Shown here: positions 46,606 through 58,229 of the stretch, piece by piece
Numbering within the stretch: position 1 is the stretch's first letter
Layout of the letters: every line of letters begins with the position of its first letter
NCBI GenBank assembly: GCA_022605405.1
Contig: JABYQQ010000004.1
Coordinates: 620,001 to 684,000, forward strand
DNA length: 64,000 nt
Source of the DNA: Earliella scabrosa
Taxonomy: Eukaryota > Basidiomycota > Agaricomycetes > Polyporales > Polyporaceae
Direction of reading: 5' to 3'
Program-made: the position numbers and the translations under genes
The notes under the pieces: generated by a model
The model's database searches: none
Told to the model about the DNA's origin: nothing
What the model saw: only the letters and a program-made list of their open reading frames with translations

Positions 46606-47228
46606 CTTGACTACGGTTCGGGACGTGGCAGGGCTTTGGGGACAGAATGCTCTGGTACGACCGAACCTGGCCTAAGTACTGATCTGGACTGGTTGTTCTT
46701 TTTCTCTGGAATGTGACAAATGATTCGCACTGTCCGCCAGCGCTGTCCTCTGAGCACATGAATGGGCACCTTAGATGCGAAGAAGGGAGTTTAATCCAAC
46801 GGATGAAGTGTTGTGGTACAATAATTCCATCGCTGTGAACGGTCTACCACATCTTACAGCTTCCATTCCCTGCATCGTGTCCCGATGACATCGCTAGTGT
46901 CCCGGAATGATTCTTCGGCTGTTTAACCCCGCACATCGTCGGATGTTCCATTCTCCGTCTTGTTGAGTCCGAGACTCCCAGGTACCACGATATATACCGG
47001 ACCATCATTCCCCGGACGACGATGCAGCTGCCATAAGAGGAGCCTGCTCTTCGGTACTAGAGACACATTGTTACTCAGTAGTATGTATATGTGGCGAGAA
47101 GTATATATACAAAAGTCCTGTTTGTGAGAACCGACAGTATCCTCGACTTTCTCCTCAATGCTGAGGGACAGCTATCGTCGCGAGCTTGCTCTAACCACCT
47201 TAGTTGCCAATCGCAAGACTGCGGCGCA
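46606..47228. other. intergenic
   Basis: Upstream region of DUF5648 copy b' and the 3' flank of a DUF6533 gene; nothing else recognised. Confidence 0.45.
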
Positions 47229-48931
47229 CTATGCGGAGTTAGACTCGAATACAATCGGCGATGCCCGACCTAACGTGTGCAGTGAGCCAACTCCTCGTGC
47301 GTAGCCCAACGATCTCGTAAGACCCCCTGGTTCATCTCCCAGAGGGTATTTGTGCACCGACTGGAGCTCAATGAGGAAGCGTGATATGAGAACCGATGTC
47401 AATCTGCGGCGCCAGTCATGGTGTGAGTCTTCTGGTTGTCAGGACCAGAAAATGATGCGTACGGAGTTGTGAACATCGGTTCGTAAGCCGTGGCGTCGCT
47501 TGGCCTGTTGACCTGACACAGAGATGAGTCTGTGAGAGAGGCTTGATATTGGGGTGTACAGCCGTACGTATGCAATAAAGAATACAAGGTGAAGAACATT
47601 CAATAAGATTAATGTCCTGCCGGGTGTGGGCACCAGTCAGCCCAATTCATTCAGTGTGAACATGAGCCATGCGTCCACTTACAGCAAGTGGATGGTTCCT
47701 AGGCATTCCCAAGTTCGTCAGTGAGCACTGAGACATGACGAGCATCCAAAGTAGTACAACTCACCAGACTGCAGGAATGTATTCGTTAAGGAGCGTATCT
47801 TCTGTTTGTTGAAGATGAACCGCCGTTGCAGAGAAATCCATATAACGGCGAGAAAGATGAGGTCTGCAACGATTTGAGACCCCGTAGCGACCGCGATGAC
47901 TTGCGAAGTTCACGAGACAACGACATTGGTGAGCATGGTGGAGAATCGCAACTGCAACTTGGTAGAGCACATACGCCTACGCAGATGAATCAGCAATGGA
48001 TTCGAGTACATAAGGGGAGGCCCCACGTTTGATATAATTGGAATGGGACGTTTCGGTCTAAGCACCCATACCGAGGGTCGTAATAACCACTTGCGTTGAG
48101 GATAAAAACCGTCTGAATGCAGAATCATATCAATCCATTCTACGCTATCAGACTCGTGCTCACCATATAGATAATGACAGGTGGGAGGGAGAAGAAGAGG
48201 ATCAGGCCCGGGACCCGCCGGTCCCCTTTTCTAAGCGCGAACACGCACATCGCCGAGAACGCTAGACTACGATCAGCAAGTTGGAGAGACAAAGAACCGA
48301 AATTGACTCACCAGTCCAAGAGAGCGGCTCGAGAATGCTGAATACCATCCCGGCCCTGACTACAGGTGATGTACAGCTGGGAATCGAGAGCATGTGGGCG
48401 TGGTGTTCCTGGTAGTTGAACGAGACTCGACCGACCTCGAGAGATTGCAGGCAGTTGGGGTGCTGCAAGTTGGGCTTGCCTCCGCCAGACCATCACTACC
48501 CTGAAATTGATATAAGCAGATGTGGTGCTCGATCGGGATGACCACTCACCCGATTATCAGGGGGCTGAAAGGGCAAGAGGGGGTAGAGGGCGCGGAAGAA
48601 GCACGAAAGTAGAATCGTGTACCTATTGTAGAGGAATAACACCGTCGTGCCCGTTGTCGTGCTTCGCCAGAACAGCTCGATCTCGTCTGCGCATGTTACT
48701 GCGTATTCGTATGAGACAAGCGCTGTGGCGATTTATGGTAGGAATGTCAATGCATGCACGTTTCCAGAAGCGTGCAGTGAGCCACGTACCCAGCAGGCTA
48801 ATGACTATGGCTTGTGAGAATGCTCTACTCGGCTGACGTTAGGATCTATTGAACAAAGAAATGCATGCAAGCTGAACTTGCCCTCCCTTTGCAAGCTGAA
48901 ACTCAGACGACAGTCCAGTTGCATCTAACAT
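47229..48931 (-). CDS. DUF6533 seven-helix membrane protein
   Basis: The start at 48931 (MLDATGLSSEFQLAKGGQ) joins through a 45-nt intron with a CTAAC branch site to RAFSQAIVISLL, then ALVSYEYAVTCADEIELFWR and TVLFLYNRYTILLSCFF. Later blocks: VVRAGMVFSILEPLSWTG joined to LAFSAMCVFALRKGDRRVPG and LILFFSLPPVIIYM; VSRTSQVIAVATGSQIVADL and IFLAVIW; LILLNVLHLVFFIAYVRLY; and the tail [14 protein letters not shown] to the stop at 47229. All helices and the closing SRFL-ELQ segment are present. Of the three DUF6533 genes here this one lacks the usual GC/FGL block wording, so it is more divergent. Receptor-like; role unknown. Confidence 0.75.
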
Positions 48932-50245
48932 ATTGGAGGGAGAGACGGCTGTTATGTCTTGAGAGAGACGCGGAGGGCCTCAACTGGTGGTAGCGCTCAC
49001 ACATTCCATGCAATATATAGCAGACGACTCCCTTGTCCGCGGAAGGGGGCATCTGACCATGATGAGAAAGACGGCCGGAATGCGGACAAGAATGATGCAA
49101 TGGGACCGAAGGCAGCTTACCGCAGCCTCACTGACACGCATTATGCATCAGCAGCGTCTTACCGTGCGATGAAACGAAGTGCTGTCAGACAGAGTCTCTT
49201 ACAACATACAGGGAGCCCGGCTCTTACCGTTGTTCGAGGTCCCCTACCTGAGACTTTCACCGGGCTGTTGTACTGCGACCATGTGGTGCTATCAGCGCAG
49301 TGTCCACAATGCACTGCATCGAACGTCTCTGTGTGGGAACGGTACCGCGCTGATACGGTCTTCATGATGGTGCCCGGCTGCAGTTGCACGGAGCTTAACC
49401 ACCGTCAGCAACGCATAGATGTAAGGCGTCCATAGTCAGTACGACTTACACAGATTACAGTCGTACTGCCGAGCTCCCTTCATTGTGTTTCTTCTGCTAA
49501 AGGCCACTGTGCTGGGTGGTGTATCTGTTTCACCTTGGCCCGACATATGCACGTGTGACCACTACTGCGTCTCGTACCACATGCGGCTGAATAGAGGGCT
49601 TCCAGAAAGACATACCGTGAGCACTAGCTAATCCCGCGTCAGAGCACCGTCTTGCTAGGGCATTCCTCATGGTGGAGCCGCTGACCTGTGTAAGCCTACG
49701 CTCCCGGACATCTAGTGGCAGTACTGACTGCAGCCTTGAGGCCGACTCGGAGCCTTGTGCATAGAGTCACTTGAGCCGGTGGACACCGCCCGAACAGGGA
49801 ACGAGTCGAAAACTACCTCACAGCCCTACGCACCTTTGTATAGCTAAATAGCGCCGCCTGGTGATCATCATCGTTTTCTATCAGTTCGAGCAGAACGCGT
49901 TACGTCAGTGTCCACTCTGAGTCTGGGCACTCCATAGTGTGACCGACGAACCATTCACATTTCGCCTCTGTTGACAGCTTGAGGCGCGATTGGGAATGTG
50001 TTCAGGTTTTGTACTGCCATGTACTTGCCCTAGCGAGCTAGTGAGAGGACCGTTCGCGTCTGTTGAATCGCGGTGAACGTTAAACGTTGAATGTGTGCGC
50101 TCTTGCCAAGCCTACCCGTGGCAGTGCTTTCCCACGATCTTCGCTAACTGGCACCAGTGGCAGTAACTACTACTGGTTGTCAAGATCTTAAGATTTCACC
50201 CTTGCCTCTCGAACACTGAAGGCAATTCAGCCGACCATCATATCC
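48932..50245. other. intergenic, 1.3 kb
   Basis: Short frames only, none with family similarity. Confidence 0.45.
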
Positions 50246-51915
50246 ATGGTCACTACCGAACTCATCCCAACTAGTACTCATCCGAGTGCGACCCGAAACG
50301 CCATCCTGCCCGTGGAGATATGCGAGGAAGTAATCGTCGCCGTGGCGGCGGACATTCATTGGGCTAACGACGACTATCCGGAGCTGGTGCAGACACTTCA
50401 TCACTGCGCGCTCACCTGTCGTGCGTGGCTACAACCCAGCCAGCGATGCCTGTTCCGCAAGGTCCGGATTACGAACCATCGGGAGGAGCAGTCGGATGGA
50501 AGCCACAGCTTTGCCTTACCCAGGCTTGTGGAAGCGTTGCGCACATCAGGACATCTTCGCGCTCTGGTCAAAGAGGTGATATTATTCACGCTTCAAGACG
50601 GGACCACCCAGAGCGGAAGAGACATGGTGTTAGCCCTGCCTGTCCTCTTGGCGGGCTTGATTCCCCAGTTGCAGTCACTGGTGCTGTGCGACCTGTCGGA
50701 CGAGTCTTCGCCACTGCTGCTTTCTCGCCCATTCCTTTCTTCGCTGACGGCGCTCGCAACTCTGACGGACCTCAACTTCAACTACGTGAATATGACATTC
50801 ACCGAACTCACACAAGTCTTGCATCGTGTTCCCAAGTTGAAGACGCTGGTTCTACGTAACATCATCTGGAGACATGCGGAATCCTCTACTAACTGGGAAC
50901 ACTGGGTTCAAAGACGGCTGCCTGAGAAGCTCTCTCAGTTATATTTCATAGCCCTCGCCACGTCGAACCCGTTGGTGAGCCTGAACGTAGTATCCTGTGT
51001 TTGTGGGTGATTAATATTGTCAACTTCCGCAGGATACTCACTACGTACGGTGCATGTGGCTGGTGCTAGCCGTCCTTGGACCAGTTGTAGAAAGATTGTT
51101 TCTCTTCGCACCCAGGATACTTGCAGCGAGATCTTGGGATATAGGTGAGTGATCTGAGGAGTTAGGGGTGGTCTAACTAGTACTGAACACGAGATGTTGC
51201 ATGCAGCATCACAAAATCTCCCCACATTCATACGCCTCCTACACCTCCGCTCGGTCACCATAGGCGTCAAAACTAGTGACATCGTCGACTCTTCTGACCT
51301 ATACGCTCTCCTTGATCGACTTTACATTCCCCATGCCGCCAGTCGCGTCGAGATCGTCGCACTCAAATTCGAGGAAGACGATTACGACATGCATGTCGCT
51401 GCCTCAGGCTACGACGGCATCATCAGCCCCGCGACATCGTTGGGCACGGAGCTCGAGCATCACTTGCCTTCCGGTGCGAGGCCCAGCGAACTCAGCATTG
51501 TGTATGTCGTCGAATGGCCCGGATCATGGCCGAGTCCACAGGGCACGCGGCAGGCTCAGCCTACACCTATCTATGACATACTCAACATGGTCGAGGACCG
51601 ACTACGTTCAGATTCAACCACGTTCAAGGAGGGAAGACTCTCTGTCAAGGTCGCATTTGCAGAGTACCGTGAGTGGGATGCTGTCCGGGTCATACTCAGG
51701 TACTGAAACCCTCCTCACCCACGACTGTGTTTGGTCGTTCATTAGACAAGCCCGGAGACTCAAGCAAAAAGGATAGATACTATGGGTGGCTTTGGAAGCT
51801 CACTGCCTCCTCATCCGCGCGTACGGCAATCCCGTCGTTTGGCACATGGACATGGACTTCGGGACCTTCAGCGAGCCCCGACGAGGCAATGATCGACTGG
51901 GTTTTGGCGTCTTGA
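50246..51915 (+). CDS. F-box-like protein with LRR-type C-terminus
   Basis: Exon 1 (50246 to about 50970) has an F-box-like start ILPVEICEEVIVAVAADIHW and LVQTLHHCALTCRAWLQPSQ, where the Cys-Arg-x-Trp is conserved. Further exons give THYVRCMWLVLAVLGPVVER, then LPTFIRLLHLRSVTIGVKTS and ALLDRLYIPHAASRVEIVAL. The end is either a direct stop at 51706 or, by using the GTGAGT at 51670 as a donor, a last exon ending MIDWVLAS at 51915; I prefer the latter because its donor is a perfect consensus and the tail is of ordinary composition. It belongs to a different F-box subfamily from the genes at 0.2 and 42.4 kb. Binding partner unknown. Confidence 0.7.
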
Positions 51916-52868
51916 CCAAATATTCACCTCCGACCTCCCCCTAGGGACGCGTACTACATACCCAACCTTCCTCGGCTTTACTTTACAAGGTGTACAATAC
52001 GAGTCCTCAGTTCACTCAACAAATCCCTGGAGGGTCCGAGCATACCACGCGCGGTGGCAGATACGACACGGGCGCTTGTCTCTTCGGCGTTCTTGCGGTT
52101 TGCCACCATGGTCAACAACGAGGTGGATTCTGAATCCTTCGAAACCCGCGACATATTCTCGCAGCCTATGTCGCATTGTCTTCACCAGAGTATGGTCTCT
52201 CAGTTCCCCGAATCTGCCATTTCTACGTTCGCGACGAGCGTCCGGTATCTTCGTTCGAAGTTCAATGCAATCATTCTTCAGCAAGAGCACTCCTCAAGTC
52301 GACGACGATGGCCCGGGAGAGGTGTATACATACTGCGCTGAAACTCATAGAATCGGTCTACTCTTGCGAAGGCGGCCAGGGGGCACCCCGCTGGCCTATG
52401 TTGGACACGTGTGAATAGGGATGCAGGTACGTTCAATCGCCTGTCTTCAAATGGACATATCCTGCTGTGACAGGACTGGGTGATTGGGATCACATTGCAC
52501 GAGTGGTGATGCAAACAAGTCCCAGAATCGCTACGAGCGGGCCTCACGGCGTGGAGCAACTGTCAACCATCCTCCGCCCCCCTCATCGAGGACGCCAGCA
52601 GTACGCCTCCTTCTCCTCTGCAGACATACCGATACAAGGCGAGCCATTGGCTAGTTTGGCCCCAGGAACATGTCCTATGACATGACAAGAATTCGAAGCC
52701 TGAGCCTCCCCTTGACCTCTTCACCTCTCCGACAATGATGCGTCCCGCTCTCCGCTCGGCGGAAATCCTCTCCCATCGTCGGTGCGTCTTCACCAATAGC
52801 CAGCGTTACTCCGACCTCGCAGCCACCTCGACAACCTCCTCACCGCGCTCTCACGCACTCATCATGCG
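51916..52868. other. intergenic
   Basis: A 95-codon frame at 52054 has no family similarity. Otherwise nothing recognised. Confidence 0.4.
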
Positions 52869-52875
52869 TATATAA
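52869..52875 (+). promoter_or_regulatory. TATA box of the GH45 gene
   Basis: TATATAA, 58 bp upstream of the ATG at 52927. Confidence 0.55.
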
Positions 52876-52926
52876 CTACGGATCGCCGCCCAGGCAGCGA
52901 GATCCACTCGACGCTGAAGTCAAGTC

Positions 52927-53807
52927 ATGGCAAGAAACCTCCTCTCCTTCCTTCAGCTCGTCGCTGTCGCGACCCTCGCGAGCTGCGTCTCCGTCCCCGA
53001 GAAACGCGCGACGGGCGGGTACGTGCAGAACACGTCCGGGACCGCTTCCTTCACGCACTACTCCGGGTGTGGGCAGCCAGGTACGTTCACTCCATCCGTA
53101 CTCCCCGACACCGCTTACATTCCCACCTCTTCCCCCCATCATCATCATCCTCACTCTCCTGTCGACGCAGCGTGCGGCATCGCCGCAAGCGGGTATACCG
53201 CCGCAATCAGCCAGCTCTCGTTCGGGTCCGCACCCGGACTCGGGCCCGGCGACGCGTGCGGGCGCTGCTTCGCGGTGACGGCGAACAAGGACCCGTTCTC
53301 GCCCTCCTTCCCCGGCCCGTTCAAGACCATCATCGTCAAAGTGACCGACCTGTGCCCCGTGCAGGGCAACCAGGAGTGGTGCGGCCAGTCGCGCAGCAAC
53401 GCGAACAACCAGCACGGCGCACCTGTCCAGTGCGTACCTGCCCTTCTTCTCCCTTCTCCTCCCGGTCATCCCTGCACATTCCCATTTGCGCCGAAGTGAC
53501 TGAGGCTGGTACTGACTCGCCCCGGCAGCTTCGATATTTGCGAGGACACGGGCGGCGCAGCGACGTTCTTCCCCTCCGGCCACGGTGCTCTGACGGGCAC
53601 GTTCACCGAGGTCTCGTGCAGCCAATGGTCTGGGTCGGACGGCGGGCCCCTCTGGAACGGCGCGTGTCTCAAGGGCGAGTCCGCCGGAATGTGGCCCGCG
53701 GTCGGGTGCGGCAACCAAGGTCAGTCCGTCGCTCTGGTGGTCACGCTCAAGACGGTGTGCTGACTGCTGACTCTGCCATCTGCATTTGCATAGGAACTGC
53801 GCCCTGA
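52927..53807 (+). CDS. GH45 endoglucanase, subfamily C (Cel45A-like)
   Basis: Four exons (52927-53080, 53171-53429, 53529-53719, 53794-53807) give 205 residues. Signal peptide MARNLLSFLQLVAVATLASC; VPEKR follows, a likely Kex2-type site, so the mature enzyme would begin ATGGYVQ, the same start as Phanerochaete chrysosporium Cel45A. The single domain is a double-psi beta-barrel: YSGCGQPACGIAASGYTAAI, then LGPGDACGRCFAVTANKDPF, IIVKVTDLCPVQGNQEWCGQ, and DICEDTGGAATFFPSGHGAL. The Asp in VTDLCP corresponds to the general acid and the Asn in TANKD to the unusual Asn of subfamily C; the mapping is from memory of the family. It cleaves beta-1,4-glucan outside the cell. There is no cellulose-binding module, as is usual for this subfamily. 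Confidence 0.93.
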
Positions 53808-54141
53808 GCCATAGGATATATGTCGGGCTTTGACTATGTTCGTTACGAAATACAAAGTCTATTAGGGTTCAGCGATCCACCGCGTGCGATTTGTCTCTGG
53901 GAGAATTGTCGGACGGAGTGCAGCGTGTGCTCAACAATTAACAGCGCACCCCAACGAAGAGCCGCAGGGGCCCCGCACTGCACCGTTCGGACACAGTACT
54001 ACAGCGAAGCCTATCCACGACCTCTATTTTCGATACATCAGAATACATCCCAGTTATACAACACTATGTAGGAAGTCACGGACTTCTCTAACTCTGACCC
54101 TAGATCTACCCGTCCTACAGATGCACTCACATATCCATCGC
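53808..54141. other. convergent intergenic spacer
   Basis: 3' flanks of the GH45 and aminotransferase genes. Nothing else is seen. Confidence 0.5.
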
Positions 54142-56236
54142 TCACAGCCCGTTCTCCGCCAAAACCTCCTCAACGCTCCCCACAAACAAATCAACAATCT
54201 TCTCCACTTCCTCCGTCGTCACGTTATACGCCGGCGAGAGCATGCAGTGGTTGCCCTTCAACCCGTCCAAGCTCGACCCGCCCGTAAAGCCCATAATCAC
54301 CAGCCCATTCTCCATCGCGCGCGCCTGGACATCCATCGCGAACGTCTTGCCCTCGTACCCCTTCTTCGCCGCCTCCGCCCCTCCCTCCCCCTCCGCGAAA
54401 TCAAACTCGACCGCCCACCACATCCCGCCCCCGCGCACGTCGAACACGTACGGCCGCGCGCGCGCGTTCGGGCCGAGGAGGCGCTCCCGGAGGCGCGCCT
54501 CGAGGTGTGCGCCTTGCACCTTGACGTTCTCGAGCAGCTTCTCGTCGACGAGCGCTTTTTGGACCGCGAGCGAGGCTGCGCAGGCGACTGGGTGTGCTTG
54601 GTACGTGTGCCCGTGCTTCCAAAACACGGACGCGTCGCGGAACGCGGTTGCGATCCGCTTGCCGACGAGCACTGCGCCGATGGATGCGTACCTGGTCAAC
54701 GGAGGTGGGTCAGTCAACGGTCAACGGCGGACGCGGGCAATGAAGGGTGGAGGGGTGAAGCTTGAAGGGGAACGTGCGACTCACCCTCCGCCGAGGCCCT
54801 TCGCGATCGCCTGCAAGTCCGGCGCGATGCCGTCGCCGAAGCTCTCCCATGCGTGGAGGGTGCCCAAGCCTGAACCTCGGGTTAGCCCAACGCAGATCAC
54901 ATCACCAAGGAGAGAGAGATGTACGCACGACCCATGCCGCTCATGACCTCGTCGAGGATGAACAGCGCGCCGTACTTGTCGCAGACGGACTTCATGGCCT
55001 TGAAGTAGCCCTTCGGCGCAGCGACGACGCCCGTGGTCGCGCCGACGACGGTCTCCGCGACGACTGCGTGGCAGAGAGCAGGCTCAGATGTGGGGAGAGA
55101 AGGCGAAGAAGGTGCGAGGACTTACATCCGACGACCGTATCCGGGCCGAGCTCCAAGAACTTGTCCTCGAGCTCCTTCCTCAGCCTCTCCACGTACGCCT
55201 CCTCGCTCTCATCCTTGCCCTTGAAGCGCGCGGCGTACGCGGGCGAGACGTGGTGGAAGTTTTGGGTGTCGAGCAGCGGCGCGTACGGCGCGCGGCGGGT
55301 GGGGTGGTACGCGAGGCCGAGGGTCGCGACGGTGTTGCCATGGAAGGAGAGCTGTCGCGCGATGAAGTTGCGGCGCTGCGGCTGCCCGGTCTCGTAGAAG
55401 TACTGTCGCGCGGTCTTGATGACCCCCTCCATGGCCTCGGAGCCTGCGGGCCCCGCTGGTGAGGGGTGGGAGCACGGGAGTGGGGGCGTATGTACGCACC
55501 TCCAGACACGAATCCGACCATCTCGAACGCGCCTTTGCTCGACGCGATGAGATTCTGCGCGAGTTCCTCCGCGGGCTCGTTTGAGAGCTGCATGTTGTAG
55601 ACATCTGCGCCATCGGATGTCAGATCTCCCGTTTCGCGCCAAAGCGAAGAACACGTCGACGGTGTACCACTAGGGTCGCGATCGAGTTCAAGGTATGTGG
55701 TCTGGCAGGGCGAGTGCGCCCGAGACAAACGACACGATGGATTCCCCCCACAACCCCATCCGCTTGCCTCTCCGTGAAAATCATGGACACTCACAAGACA
55801 TCTTGTCGATCTGATCCTTCATTGCCTGCTTCACCACGGGATGTCCATGGCCGAGACAGGCCACGGCTGCGCCTCCGACCGCGTCGATGATGGTCTTGCC
55901 GTCCTCGAGTGTGATGTAGATGCCGTTCGCGGACGACGCGACAGGGGGCCGCCAAGGGGTGCGGTGGAAAATCGCGGTGGGTTTTGCATCGCCATTCGCG
56001 GGAGTGGTGGACGACATGGTGATGGTGCAGGAGTCGACTGGAAGATATCCTGAGGAGAGAGGGGCGTAGGATGAGACGAGCAGTCGGTCAGGGGAGCGCT
56101 TCACGGATGCCTGCGGAGCTCCGTTAGCTTTTCTCCCGTTCAGCACTGGACGCGGAGGGGTAATTGGAGAGAACAAAGCGATTGTATGCGATACACGGCG
56201 TACAACGCGTGCAGCTGATCGCGTGAACGACAACAT
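54142..56236 (-). CDS. class III (PLP-dependent) aminotransferase
   Basis: A multi-exon gene. Blocks in order: GIYITLEDGKTIIDAVGGAA and VACLGHGHPVVKQAMKDQID; QLSNEPAEELAQNLIASSKG; FVSGGSEAMEGVIKTARQYF with QRRNFIARQLSFHGNTVATL; FVAETVVGATTGVVAAPKGY; YGALFILDEVMSGMGRTGTL (Asp of the PLP pyridine contact); PDLQAIAKGLGGGYASIGAV with the Schiff-base lysine; then YQAHPVACAASLAVQKAL. The family includes 4-aminobutyrate and omega-amino acid transaminases; the exact substrate is not clear. The catalytic lysine and aspartate are present. Two starts are possible: 56017 (MSSTTPANGDAKP) and, in the same open frame, 56236, which adds an Arg-rich, acid-free N-terminus (MLSFTRSAARVVRRVSHTIA) like a mitochondrial presequence. 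I give the longer form as the span. Confidence 0.85.
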
Positions 56237-57322
56237 TGTCGACGAGAGGAGGCATTCCAGGATACAAGCTCGTGCGCCGGGACGCCGGTGCGCCACAGGC
56301 TCTTGCAGGGAAAGATGAGTGCACTCACAGGCAGATGCGAAGACTTATGTCTTGCGCAGATGGGCGGGCGATAGGAAGACGAAGAGGAGCTGTAGAAATG
56401 ACTCACCGGGAGATTCACTCCGAGCCCATCTTATAGCTGTGGAAACAAATCCTCCTCGAGGCTGGATTACGTTTTCGGTCCAGCCAGATCTACAGGAAGC
56501 CTGTTCACGAGACGGCCATCATCGTACATGAGGTCGAATTCCGAAAGTCTGAGACCAGTCTGAGACTGCATAGAAAGGCTGAGAGGGTTGTGCGGGGAGA
56601 TATATGATGGAAGAAGACCTCGGCACAGAGGATGATCGGGGACGCTCCTGCACGAAGCGCGCACACCCAACGCTGCCTCTGACTCCCATGCTATCATGTC
56701 ATGAATCCAATGTTTGCACTGTTGGAATAGAAGGTTAGTTGCCTCAACCGGGCCCTTCGCCGACTCCAACAGACTTAACACGAGTCAGTATGGCTGGGCA
56801 TGCTCAACTGAGACTCTCGTCATCCACGATGTCGATCGCCGGTGTTATCACCAATACTGGTAGCTACCAAACACGCAGGTGAGGAGCACGAACGGCGTGC
56901 GGTGCATGCATGTGTCGCACCTCCAGATCAGGAAGCAATGTAAGTTCGTGTAGAACACACGCGAGCACGTCATGTTCATTCCTTGATAGCTCCAGCTACT
57001 TATACTTACCACCTGCGGAACAAGGACCCCGGACAACCCTCACAACGCTGGCCTACCTCGAAAGGTATCCCCCTCGGGCCACGAACATAGTCCTGCATGG
57101 CTACTTTGTACTGATCACTCACCTGAGGCTCCCGGGCTTTGCACTAGACCTCTTCCTCCACTTCAAGGTCACAGCGACGGGAAACGCTCAATGCGAGTCA
57201 TAGAATTCATAGAAGTTCGGCCCCGCCTGGGACCTTGAGAAGCCATGTAATTTTCTCTCTCCCACAACAGGTTGTCCTAGGCCTCCTCCATATTTCCCCC
57301 CGACGCTGCGCAACCACAGACA
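56237..57322. other. intergenic
   Basis: Shared upstream region of divergent genes; nothing recognised inside. Confidence 0.45.
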
Positions 57323-58229
57323 ATGTCCGCTCCGACCAGTCCTGATTTTGAAACCGGCACGTTCGCCAAGTACAAAGCTCTAGTCTTCGACTGCTATGGG
57401 ACCCTCATCGTACGTATTCTCCATAGCAGAGCGATGACTGAACGACGACTCATCTGTTCTCACTATCGATTCTACGCACTGCGAATGCACCCGGCGACCC
57501 CACCCTCCCCACAAACAGGACTGGGAGACGGGCATCTACGCCGGCCTCAAGCCACTCTTCGAGCAGAGCGGGAAGCCGTCCGACAGACGCTCCGTCCTCG
57601 AGGCCTTCCTCTCCGTCGAGAAAGACCTCCAGGCTCGCCACCCGACGATGCTCTACCCCGACCTCCTCGCAAAGCTCTACACGGCCATCGAGGCGCGCCT
57701 CCAGAACAAGGAGACGCCCCCGGATGCCCGCCGCGCGGACGACGACACGTCGAGCGCGAGGACAGGCCCCGCGGAGGCGTTCGCGCAGAGCGTCGGGACG
57801 TGGGCGCCCTTCCCAGACACGATCCCCGCGCTCGCCACGCTCTCGAAGCACTTCAAGCTCATCATCCTCTCGAACATCGACCGCGCGACGATCGCGCAGA
57901 CGCGGCGGCTCATGGAGGTCGGCGGGGTCGCGTTCGACGCGGTGTACACCGCGGAGGACGCGGGCGCGTACAAGCCCGCGCCCGAGATGCTCGAGTACGC
58001 GCTCGCGCACTTGCAGGATGAGTTTGGGATCGCGCAGGAGGAGGTGCTGATGACCGCGCAGAGCGTTTTTCATGATATTGTTCCTGCGAGGGGGAGGGGT
58101 TTGGGGACGGCGTGGATTAATAGGGAGGGGGCGGTGACTGGGTTGGAGGGCGTGAGGGGCGATGAGGCGATGTTTGTGTTCTCGACGCTGGGTGCGATGG
58201 CAGAGGCGGTGGAGAAGACCAGCTCGTGA
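57323..58229 (+). CDS. haloacid dehalogenase-like hydrolase, type II (2-haloacid dehalogenase family)
   Basis: Two exons (57323-57409 and 57519-58229) encode 265 residues. Motif I with the nucleophilic Asp is ALVFDCYGTLIDWETGI, split by the intron after the TLI. Motif II is LIILSNIDR (SN-D), the lysine motif is AGAYKPAPEML, and motif IV is LMTAQSVFHDIVPARGRGLG. The order and the short helical cap between motif I and II match type II L-2-haloacid dehalogenases, which release halide from short 2-haloacids through an ester intermediate on Asp. In fungi many members may act on other small organic acids, so the substrate is open. Exon 2 is very GC-rich, the cause of long antisense frames that are not genes. 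Confidence 0.88.

Noticed and set aside
52876..53718. 280-codon minus-strand frame
   Set aside because: Antisense to the GH45 gene; due to high GC third positions.
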